DNA of 64,000 nt, taken from positions 62,001 through 126,000 of the forward strand of contig JBAZBI010000003.1 in NCBI GenBank assembly GCA_041671545.1. Reading direction: 5' to 3'. The notes beneath the pieces are model-generated. The model searched no databases. It was not told the DNA's origin and saw nothing but the letters and a program-made list of their open reading frames with translations. This document shows, piece after piece, positions 44,167-51,549 of the stretch. Every line of letters starts with the position of its first letter. The first letter of the stretch is position 1. The DNA comes from UBA1563 sp041671545. GTDB taxonomy: Bacteria; Bacteroidota; Ignavibacteria; Ignavibacteriales; Ignavibacteriaceae. The translations under genes and the position numbers were made by a program.

Positions 44167-46029
44167 TTATTTTGTCAAGATCATCTTCTTTGAAGAAGTA
44201 AAACTACCTGCATTCATATAGTAAATATAAACGCCACTTGAGAGTTTTGAAGCGTCAAAATCAACGCTGTATTTACCAGGTTCTTTTATTTCATTTACAA
44301 GAACATAAACTTCTCTCCCCAGAACATCAAATATTTTTAGAGTTACCAACCCCATTTCTTTTATTGAATAAGAAATTGATGTAGAAGGATTAAATGGGTT
44401 TGGATAATTACTTTCAAGAGAATATTCCAGTGGTTCAATTTGTTCACTTCCGGGATTCTTTTTATTAGTAGCATTCGTATAGCTGGTTACTTCAGCCGAT
44501 GTAATTGATTCGAAATATCCATCAAAAGCGGTTACCCTGTAATAATTTGTATAAGGTGCAAACCTCGGATGTACTATAGGATAAGAGTTATCAGTCCAAC
44601 TCATACCGGTAGTAGTGGCTGCTAATGTATAGCTATATCTGCCGTTCGGGGAGTGTGCCCTGTATATTTTGTAATTTGTTGCACCTTCAACAGCAGACCA
44701 GGATATTGTGGGGTATCCACCAATATTTCCTGATAGAACAACATTTTGTGGTATTGAAGGAGAAGGATCCTCTAATTCTTCTAATGCCGCGGAAGCATTG
44801 AGCATACCACTGCCAACATGTGATTCATCATAAACTCCGTTAGGTCCATGGTCAAGATCATTATTCGCAGTCTTTTTTACTATATTCTTAACGTCAAGAT
44901 GCAACAGATTTGGATTATGTGATAAAAGAAGAGCAGCAACACCAGAAACCTGCGGGGCAGAAAAAGAAGTCCCTTCATCCAAAAATCCCCACGCGTAAGA
45001 TCCAGATGAGGGAGACACATTAACAGTTGAGTAAATATCTGTTGCAGGCGCCACCAAATCTAAGCCCGGACCATAACCGCCATAATTATTCCACAAATGA
45101 TCTATTCCGCCTACAGCAATAACCTTAGGATGACTGGATGGATAGGGTATTGTTGATTGAATTTTATTACCCGTAGCAGCCACTAACACACAACCTTTTT
45201 GCAGATATGCATAATTTATTGCGTTGGTTATAGCAGATGTTTCAGCAGTTATAAAACTCATATTTATTGCTTTGGCGCCATTATTCGCCGCATAAAGTAT
45301 CGCATCATCAATTAGACTGTTATCAACAAATTCATATATCTTTCCTAAATACTCATACAGATAACTCACTCTCAAGGACATAATTTTAGCTCCAGAGTTA
45401 GTGCCGTTACCACCGGCAACACCAGCCACTCCTTGCCCATTGTTGGTCTTTGCTCCTATAATCCCGGCAACTCCAGTCTCATGACTTGAACCATCATAAG
45501 GATAAGGATCATTATTGTTTTCAATAAAATTCCAACCATACGATGACATATTAAGTTCTTGATTCGTGTTATCAACTCCAAACCCAATAACTGCCACGGT
45601 AACAGGATTAGTTGAACCATCTTCAATCGTACCGCTTTCCTCCAACGAGGCGTGAATTTGCGGTCGCATTGGGTTATACTGTTGAATTGAATTATAAAGA
45701 TAGTATTGGGAAGAAAAAACGGGGTCATTTGAGCATGTTGCACCATAAGAATTTACCTCAACACTTTCAAAGATTCCGCTGCTTAGTAAGTGTGTAAACA
45801 TTTCATCAAATTTAGATCCTTCGGGTAAAAGCAAATCAATGTAACCAAGATCATTACTTCGCTCGATTATCACACCTTTGTTTTTGTTTAAGGCGTTTAA
45901 TGCAGATTCACTAACATTTTCTTTTAATTTGACTGTAATTGATCTCTCATTCACTTCATACTTATTGTTTTTATCTACCACGAACCATTTATTCTTTTCC
46001 TTAACAAAGTTTTGATTACCAAGTTTCAT
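44167..46029 (-). CDS. S8 subtilase-like protein with T9SS domain, catalytic Asp lost
   Basis: 620 residues in this frame. Subtilase fold: propeptide-like start, then VTVAVIGFGVDNTNQEL where the canonical catalytic Asp (VIDTG) is Gly149; His183 is kept in SSHETGVAGIIG and Ser355 in GTSFSAPQVSG. The loss of the Asp predicts a much reduced or absent protease activity. A fibronectin-like domain (about 425-515; PQNVVLSGNIGGYPTISWSAVEGATNYKIYRA) precedes the T9SS domain (NYPNPFNPSTSISYSIK..KKMILTK). The frame begins without a signal peptide; the leader is found upstream in another frame (next entry), so the gene as read here is likely broken. Confidence 0.85.
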   Translation of the reverse strand: MKLGNQNFVKEKNKWFVVDKNNKYEVNERSITVKLKENVSESALNALNKNKGVIIERSNDLGYIDLLLPEGSKFDEMFTHLLSSGIFESVEVNSYGATCSNDPVFSSQYYLYNSIQQYNPMRPQIHASLEESGTIEDGSTNPVTVAVIGFGVDNTNQELNMSSYGWNFIENNNDPYPYDGSSHETGVAGIIGAKTNNGQGVAGVAGGNGTNSGAKIMSLRVSYLYEYLGKIYEFVDNSLIDDAILYAANNGAKAINMSFITAETSAITNAINYAYLQKGCVLVAATGNKIQSTIPYPSSHPKVIAVGGIDHLWNNYGGYGPGLDLVAPATDIYSTVNVSPSSGSYAWGFLDEGTSFSAPQVSGVAALLLSHNPNLLHLDVKNIVKKTANNDLDHGPNGVYDESHVGSGMLNASAALEELEDPSPSIPQNVVLSGNIGGYPTISWSAVEGATNYKIYRAHSPNGRYSYTLAATTTGMSWTDNSYPIVHPRFAPYTNYYRVTAFDGYFESITSAEVTSYTNATNKKNPGSEQIEPLEYSLESNYPNPFNPSTSISYSIKEMGLVTLKIFDVLGREVYVLVNEIKEPGKYSVDFDASKLSSGVYIYYMNAGSFTSSKKMILTK

Positions 46030-46094
46030 AGTTTGTGCATTTACAAAAGAAACTTGAATTAAATAAAGAATACGATCAAAAATACTTTTTTCAT
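46030..46094 (-). pseudogene. Frameshifted signal-peptide leader of the S8-like gene
   Basis: On the minus strand GGAG is followed eight bases later by ATG 46094, reading MKKVFLIVFFI and then a stop. In a shifted frame the same DNA continues LIQVSFVNAQTMKLGNQ, joining directly to the S8-like protein and ending in a signal-peptidase site VNAQ. One base appears to be missing between the two halves, close to the A6 and T5 runs. Either a mutation or a sequencing error explains it. Confidence 0.75.
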
Positions 46095-46690
46095 TTTTTA
46101 CTCCACATAATTTTTAACTCATTAATTTTTTAATTATAAAAACTATTATTTCCCTTTATTATAGTTATATAAAACCCGTTGGGTAGTTCTTACGTATAGA
46201 TGAAAGGTTGAATGAGTGAATGAATGTTCGTATAAAAACTTCTGGAGTTTCATAAAAGAGAGGAAGTAAAAGGAAGAATGCATTTACCAGCATCTTTCCC
46301 TTCCACCGCCGCTGAGAGAGAGAGTAATCCGTCGCCGCGGATCGTGCCAAACTATGTTAAGAAATGTACCCAAGTTTTCCTTCTTAGTTAATGAGCTTAA
46401 ATTATCTTATCGAGCTAATCCTTCGTGCAAATTCTTTTTTGTATTTATTTTTTCAGTAGTATTCATTGTGTTGTTTTTAGTAACCCCGCATTAATTAATG
46501 CGGTTTAAGAGAATTAATTATTTTGTTATATGGCAAACGTACAACTTCATTCTTTAAATGTCACTACAATTGTAAAAATAAACCCTCCGGCATTTTCAAA
46601 ACACCGAAGGTTCTATTCAATTTATCTTCATCTGCAAACTGCTCCGCGCGGCGGGTTGCAAACTGCCGACTGCTCACTGATTACTGCCGA
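46095..46690. other. Gene-free stretch with one perfect palindrome
   Basis: No coding frame that I can support. It holds the perfect palindrome CCGCATTAATTAATGCGG (46486-46503), a GAATGAGTGAATGAATG run near 46210, and repeated ACTGCCGACT/CTGATTACTGCC text just before the next gene. Confidence 0.5.
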
Positions 46691-46903
46691 CTACTTTTTC
46701 TTTAATTCCTCAATTTGGTCGAGTGCAGAATGTACCATCATCGTTACTCTTGCCATTGGTCCGCCGATAAGAAATAATGCAGCAGCAAAAGCAAACAACA
46801 TCCAATTCGAATCTTTGAAACTGATTACCATGCCCACTAATCCAACCACAGCGGCGATAATTCCACCGGGAACGCCCATCGGGCAGCGAAGTTTTTTGTT
46901 CAT
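46691..46903 (-). CDS. Small two-helix membrane protein
   Basis: A 70-residue protein with two membrane helices (GGIIAAVVGLVGMVISF and WMLFAFAAALFLIGGPMA), a cysteine-containing start (MNKKLRCPMG) and a charged end (DQIEELKKK). The layout resembles DUF2892-type inner-membrane proteins, but the match is by pattern only. Its ATG overlaps the stop of the thioredoxin-like gene (ATGA type), so the two are translationally coupled and may act together, for example in thiol or sulfur handling. Confidence 0.7.
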   Translation of the reverse strand: MNKKLRCPMGVPGGIIAAVVGLVGMVISFKDSNWMLFAFAAALFLIGGPMARVTMMVHSALDQIEELKKK

Positions 46904-47160
46904 GTTCTGATCCTTTCATTTAGTTTATTGATAAGTTCTTCTTTTGTAGGCAAACTTCTAAATATTATTTCATCGTTAAGTAATAGAACCGGTACCGCAT
47001 GGATGCCGAGTTTAAAACTTTTCACCCAGCCTAACGGTGAACTAACTAACGTCTCCTTTAATTCAAATTTATTTCCGTATTGCGGAAGGATTTCTTTCAG
47101 AAGTCTTTTAAATACTCTGCAATGCGGACAAGTGATCCCATAAAACAATTCTAATTTCAT
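46900..47160 (-). CDS. Thioredoxin/glutaredoxin-like protein
   Basis: An 86-residue thioredoxin-fold protein: MKLELFYGITCPHCRVFKRLLKE gives the CPHC redox motif, and GIHAVPVLLLNDEI gives the cis-Pro loop (VP), followed by a terminal helix. Size fits the glutaredoxin-like small thioredoxin group. It is cytoplasmic, and its stop overlaps the next gene. Substrate unknown. Confidence 0.85.
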   Translation of the reverse strand: MKLELFYGITCPHCRVFKRLLKEILPQYGNKFELKETLVSSPLGWVKSFKLGIHAVPVLLLNDEIIFRSLPTKEELINKLNERIRT

Positions 47161-47310
47161 ATTAACCTATTTTTACTTCGCTAAAATAACCAGATTCATA
47201 TCAATTCAGTATACATTTAATGAAATGTTCTTTGCTCTGGAAAGAATATTTTTCTTAATTTTACTTCCGAACGTTGAGAATAAACTTAGTACCATCTTTT
47301 ATAACTCGTG

Positions 47311-50304
47311 ATGACAAATAAAATTGTTTACTTTCTTTTGCTAATCTATTGCGGGACTTATCCGATATACGGACAATTCAAATTTGATTTTTTCGTGAAA
47401 GATATTCGCTCTGAATATTCTGTGCAAGTATGGACAAAGTACAATGGATTACCTTCAAACACTCTTTACGGTATGGTAAAAGGTGAAGACGGTTTTTTCT
47501 GGATCGGGACCAGTAACGGATTAGCGAGATTTGACGGTTCCGAATTCAAAGTATTTAATGCCGCAAACACTCCTCAAATTAAAGCGAATATTGCAGCGGA
47601 TTTATTTAAAGATCGCAGAGGAAGAATTTGGTTTACGAACGGCGGCGCCGGATTGTTGGTAAAGGATCATGATATTTTTAAACGAATATCGGAAGAACAG
47701 GGGCTTTCGTTAAACCATCCAAGTTTCTTTGCAGAAGCAAAGAGCGGAAAAATTTATATCGGAACGTTCGGCGGAGGATTAAATATTTTAGAAAACAATC
47801 AGTTAAAAATAATCAACAAGAAGAATGGTTTAACCAGCGATGATATCCATTCACTCCTGATCGATAAACAGGAAAGAGTTTGGATCGGCACATACGACGA
47901 AGGGATAAATCTTATCGAGGGAAATGAAATTAAAAAATTTAAGCGGTTGGGTAACCAGCCCAACACTGCGGTAGAACATATTTTTCAAACTTCAAAAGGA
48001 GAAATTCTTGCTGCAACGCATAGAGGAGTTGTAGTATTCAACGGAAATTCTTTTGAAGAGAATAAATCCTTTCTGCCTTTAAATGGAAAAACTATAAATC
48101 ATATCGCTGAAGATGATGAGGGGAATTTGTGGTTCTCAACTTCCAACTACGGGATTTACATCTACAACGGTAAGACTTTTTTTCACCTGAGTACAAAGGA
48201 CTTATTAAACTCCGATGACATTTCACAGATACTTCCAACTAAATTCGGTGTGTGGATCTGCAGTCTAACCGAAGGTCTCTCTTTCCTTAAACAAAATAAA
48301 ATTAAAGTTCTTTCTGAGAAACAAGGATTGCCGCATAAAAAAGCCCGAACTATTTTCCAGGCTCGCGATGGCATTATATGGATCGGTACAGGAAATGGAA
48401 TTGCAAAGTATGATGAACAAACAAATAAACTTACTCCACTCAAATCAAGCTTTGGCGATGTATCAGTACATGCCTGGGCGGCAAATGCAAATGGAGAAAT
48501 ATATTTTGGAACGTTGCTGCAAGGTTTGTTAAAAATTGTCGATGATAAAATAGTTACAGCTGCCGACCGCAAATTGTTGAAAGTAAATTTTCTCCGCTCA
48601 TTAAAATTTACCGATGATGGAACACTTTGGATAGGTACCAATGGTGCCGGAGTTGCTTTGCTAAAAAACGGGAAAGTTAAATTTATAGATAAATCAAAAG
48701 GACTTCCGAGCGACTTCATCGCTTGCATCTGCAAAGATCATCAAAATAATTTTTGGATTGGAACATCCGGCGGCGGTATTGCAGTACTCAACAACACCGG
48801 GACCGTGTTAAAAACTTTTTCGGATAAAAACGGATTGGCAAATAATATTGTTAATTCAATTCTCGAAGATGAAGATGGTGTTATCTGGGTCGGAACCAGT
48901 GTTTCCGGTATCAGCAGAATAAAAGATAATACTATTTATAATTTTAATGAGCGGAACGGACTCTACTCCAACACCATCAAAAAACTTTTGTATGATGGTA
49001 AAGGGCGCTTTTGGTCAACTTCAGATAAAGGTATTTTTTCGATTGAAAGAAAAACGTTAACTGATGTAGCTGATGGGAAAAGAGAAAAACTTGTATTCGA
49101 TCTGTTCGGTAAAAATGAAGGAATGATCGATGAGGAATTTAATGCGGTTGCGGATAATGCAGGCTGCATCTCCCGTTCCGGTAAAGTTTATGCTCCGTCC
49201 AACGATGGTGTTGTAATCATCGATCCGAAACTCTCTTTAACTAATACTGAAACACCAAGAGTCTATATTGACGATGTTTTTGTAAACTATAAAGAAAGCT
49301 CGAAAGATAAATTGGAAACCCTTCCGCCAAGTACAGAATCTGTACAAATAAATTATGGAGGAATTTCTTATCTCAACGGTAAAAATCTTAAGTTCAAATA
49401 CATTCTTGCCGGAATAGATAATAACTGGGCTTTTGCCGGAACACGTCGTCAGGCATTTTTCACGCATCTCCCCCACGGTAGCTATAAATTAAAAGTGGTT
49501 GCCATTACTCCGGATGGAACCGAAAGTGAGAGGGCTGCAATTATTAGTTTTATCATCCTTCCCTATTTTTGGCAAACGTTATGGTTTCAAATTATTGCTG
49601 CCGTTGCAGTCATTGGATTTATAACCTTTTATCTCCGCTTCTACTTTAAACAAAAATACAAGAGGAAAGTAAAAATAATTGAAGCCGAGGCAGCGTTAGA
49701 AAGAGAACGGATGAGGATTTCAAAAGATATGCACGATGAACTTGGAGCAAGTTTAACAAAAATTTCGCTTATGAGCGATCTGGCAACAAGAAACCTGGCA
49801 AAACCCGATCAATTGAAAGATGATTTAAACACAATCTCTGCGGCAAGTAGAAATGTGGCTTCAAGTATGGATGAAATTGTTTGGGCGGTTAATCCCAAAA
49901 ATGATACGCTTGAGAAAACTATTTTTTACTTCGTTCAATATATCGAGGATTATTTTTCATCAACCGAAATTGAATTTGTTATCGATATTCCCGATCCGGT
50001 TCCCGTCCGCTTTATTCATGCGGAATTAAGACATAATCTTTTTCTCGTAATAAAAGAAGCTGTAAACAATGTTGTAAAACATTCAAGGGCAGACAAAGTT
50101 CAATTAAAAATTCTTATAGATAACTCTCTTTTTGTTCTTCAACTTGAAGATAACGGTAAAGGAATTGACTTTTCTTCAATTGATCAATTTAGCAACGGAT
50201 TGAAAAACATGAAAAAACGAATTGAGGATTTTGAAGGAAGTATCGAGATTATTAACTGCTCTCCGCAAGGGACAAGAATTGTAATTAAACTTCCGCTAAA
50301 ATAA
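47311..50304 (+). CDS. Propeller sensor histidine kinase (Reg_prop, Y_Y_Y, HisKA_3)
   Basis: 997 residues from ATG 47311 (a GTG directly before is an alternative). A signal segment ends PIYGQ. Residues about 40-630 carry some 12-14 Reg_prop repeats (FWIGTSNGLARFDG, IWIGTGNGIAKYDE and others). A Y_Y_Y domain (about 690-755; LKFKYILAGIDNNWAF..LPHGSYKLKVVA), a membrane helix (QIIAAVAVIGFITFYLRFYF), a HisKA_3 dimerisation domain with phospho-His in ISKDMHDELGASLTKISL and an HATPase_c domain follow. It should phosphorylate the NarL-type regulator encoded 74 bp downstream, probably in answer to a poly- or oligosaccharide, given the GH39 gene in the target operon. Confidence 0.94.
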   Translation: MTNKIVYFLLLIYCGTYPIYGQFKFDFFVKDIRSEYSVQVWTKYNGLPSNTLYGMVKGEDGFFWIGTSNGLARFDGSEFKVFNAANTPQIKANIAADLFKDRRGRIWFTNGGAGLLVKDHDIFKRISEEQGLSLNHPSFFAEAKSGKIYIGTFGGGLNILENNQLKIINKKNGLTSDDIHSLLIDKQERVWIGTYDEGINLIEGNEIKKFKRLGNQPNTAVEHIFQTSKGEILAATHRGVVVFNGNSFEENKSFLPLNGKTINHIAEDDEGNLWFSTSNYGIYIYNGKTFFHLSTKDLLNSDDISQILPTKFGVWICSLTEGLSFLKQNKIKVLSEKQGLPHKKARTIFQARDGIIWIGTGNGIAKYDEQTNKLTPLKSSFGDVSVHAWAANANGEIYFGTLLQGLLKIVDDKIVTAADRKLLKVNFLRSLKFTDDGTLWIGTNGAGVALLKNGKVKFIDKSKGLPSDFIACICKDHQNNFWIGTSGGGIAVLNNTGTVLKTFSDKNGLANNIVNSILEDEDGVIWVGTSVSGISRIKDNTIYNFNERNGLYSNTIKKLLYDGKGRFWSTSDKGIFSIERKTLTDVADGKREKLVFDLFGKNEGMIDEEFNAVADNAGCISRSGKVYAPSNDGVVIIDPKLSLTNTETPRVYIDDVFVNYKESSKDKLETLPPSTESVQINYGGISYLNGKNLKFKYILAGIDNNWAFAGTRRQAFFTHLPHGSYKLKVVAITPDGTESERAAIISFIILPYFWQTLWFQIIAAVAVIGFITFYLRFYFKQKYKRKVKIIEAEAALERERMRISKDMHDELGASLTKISLMSDLATRNLAKPDQLKDDLNTISAASRNVASSMDEIVWAVNPKNDTLEKTIFYFVQYIEDYFSSTEIEFVIDIPDPVPVRFIHAELRHNLFLVIKEAVNNVVKHSRADKVQLKILIDNSLFVLQLEDNGKGIDFSSIDQFSNGLKNMKKRIEDFEGSIEIINCSPQGTRIVIKLPLK

Positions 50305-50305
50305 A

Positions 50306-50352
50306 TTCACACCTTTGTGTTAGAGCGATTAAATTTTAGCTGTGTAAATTTA
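50306..50352 (+). promoter_or_regulatory. Operator O1 plus -7-like element before the NarL-type regulator
   Basis: TTCACACCTTTGTGTTA (50306-50322) is an inverted heptamer-type site, two bases after the kinase stop. Exactly 39 bp from its start lies TAAATTTA (50345-50352), a TAnnTTT-type -7 element. The same site-to-element spacing occurs at O2 and O3, which suggests an activator site and autoregulation. Confidence 0.6.
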
Positions 50353-50378
50353 AATTATTAATAAACGTTTTAGGGTCT

Positions 50379-51011
50379 ATGAATAAAATTACCGTTGCCA
50401 TAGTAGAAGATAATCTTGAGGTCTCTCAAAGTTTAGAATTGTTATTAAACACCACAGATGAGTACGCATGCGTTGGAACTTGTCCCGATACTGCAACTGC
50501 ACTTAAAACTCTGCCGGACTTAAATCCCAACGTTATTTTAATGGATATAAATTTGCCGGATGAATCGGGGATTGAATGCATCAAAAAATTGAAACCACAG
50601 CTCAAACATTCGCAAATAGTAATGCTTACTATGTATGAAGACAGTGAAAAAGTTTTTGAAGCGCTTGCAAGCGGCGCGATCGGCTATTTATTGAAACGGA
50701 CTACCAAAGAAAAACTTCTTGTCGCGATCAAAGAAGCTCATAATGGCGGATCACCAATGTCAATGGAAATAGCAAGAATGGTGGTAAAATCATTCGCAAG
50801 CGTTCCTAAAAAAAACGAAGTGAAAGCGGCGCTAACGGAAAGAGAATGGGAAATACTCGAACAACTTGCTAAAGGTAAACGCTACAAAGAAATTGCAGAA
50901 ACTCTTTTTATCGGAATAGAAACGGTGCGCAGTCATCTGCGAAATATTTATGAAAAACTGCAAGTTCGTTCTTCAACTGAAGCCGTTTTAAAATACTTAG
51001 ACAACAAATAA
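50379..51011 (+). CDS. NarL/LuxR-family response regulator
   Basis: A 210-residue regulator: receiver domain with acidic pocket IVEDN, phospho-Asp in VILMDINLPDESG, Thr/Lys in MLTMYED and YLLKRTT; C-terminal LuxR-type HTH (about 145-205; LTEREWEILEQLAKGKRYKEIAETLFIGIETVRSHLRNIYEKLQV). It follows its likely kinase on the same strand. NarL-type proteins bind inverted heptamers, which fits the three TTCACAC palindromes at this locus. Confidence 0.95.
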   Translation: MNKITVAIVEDNLEVSQSLELLLNTTDEYACVGTCPDTATALKTLPDLNPNVILMDINLPDESGIECIKKLKPQLKHSQIVMLTMYEDSEKVFEALASGAIGYLLKRTTKEKLLVAIKEAHNGGSPMSMEIARMVVKSFASVPKKNEVKAALTEREWEILEQLAKGKRYKEIAETLFIGIETVRSHLRNIYEKLQVRSSTEAVLKYLDNK

Positions 51012-51066
51012 ACTTTATCTTTTTACACTTTCCTCATTTGTGACTTATCTCAAGCTCAAAAGCAAA

Positions 51067-51113
51067 TTCACACTTTTGTGTGAAAGCTACCTTTTCTATT
51101 CATCGTAGTTTTC
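51067..51113 (+). promoter_or_regulatory. Operator O2 plus -7-like element before the 27-codon gene
   Basis: TTCACACTTTTGTGTGAA (51067-51084) is a near-perfect palindrome; TAGTTTTC (51106-51113) lies 39 bp from its start. The surrounding 80 bp (51042-51122) are a diverged copy of 51449-51537, sharing GTGACTTATCTCAA, the palindrome, an AGC, and the GTAGTTTTC. Confidence 0.65.
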
Positions 51114-51156
51114 TTACACAAATATTATAGAAAAATAATTGTCTGGAAATTTAGCC

Positions 51157-51240
51157 ATGAAACACAATCAGATTGAAATACTGATTATCTCAGGTCTTTT
51201 GCTCATTCTTTTTGTTTTGCTAGAAGAAGTTTTAAAATAA
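51157..51240 (+). CDS. Putative 27-residue single-span membrane peptide
   Basis: A short frame MKHNQIEILIISGLLLILFV.. ends LLEEVLK: a short charged start, one membrane helix of about 17 residues and a charged tail. It lies 44 bp after the -7-like element of O2, in the place a regulated gene would have. The ribosome site is weak (GGA ten bases upstream), and there is no recognised family. It may be a small membrane peptide co-regulated with the T9SS operon, or the transcript may act as RNA. Confidence 0.45.
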   Translation: MKHNQIEILIISGLLLILFVLLEEVLK

Positions 51241-51475
51241 TCCTTTCAAGCAAAACAAATACTTACGAATTATCCACCAACGAAAAGCAACTCTCAGCTC
51301 TTCGATGGTTCTGCAACTACGACAAATTCACTTCATCATTCGATGGAACTGAGCTTGTCTATGATATTGCAATCTAAACCACAATATTACCTGCGAGTAG
51401 CTTTTTAATCTATTTTAGTTATCTCTGCTTTAATTAGGCATTGACCGTGTGACTTATCTCAACCTCGAAAACAGA

Positions 51476-51522
51476 TTCACACTTTCGTGTGAGAGCAAAC
51501 TTTTTCGTTCATTGTAGTTTTC
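51476..51522 (+). promoter_or_regulatory. Operator O3 plus -7-like element before the T9SS/GH39 operon
   Basis: TTCACACTTTCGTGTGAG (51476-51493), with TAGTTTTC (51515-51522) again 39 bp from its start. The ATG of the T9SS gene is 74 bp from the site start; at O1 the distance to the regulator ATG is 73 bp. In the 51241-51448 gap nothing else is seen. Confidence 0.65.
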
Positions 51523-51549
51523 CTCCACAAAAAACAAAAAGGAAAGAAA

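Noticed and set aside
46530..46910. 126-codon plus-strand frame
   Set aside because: It is antisense to the two-helix membrane protein, whose ATGA overlap with the thioredoxin-like gene shows the true strand.
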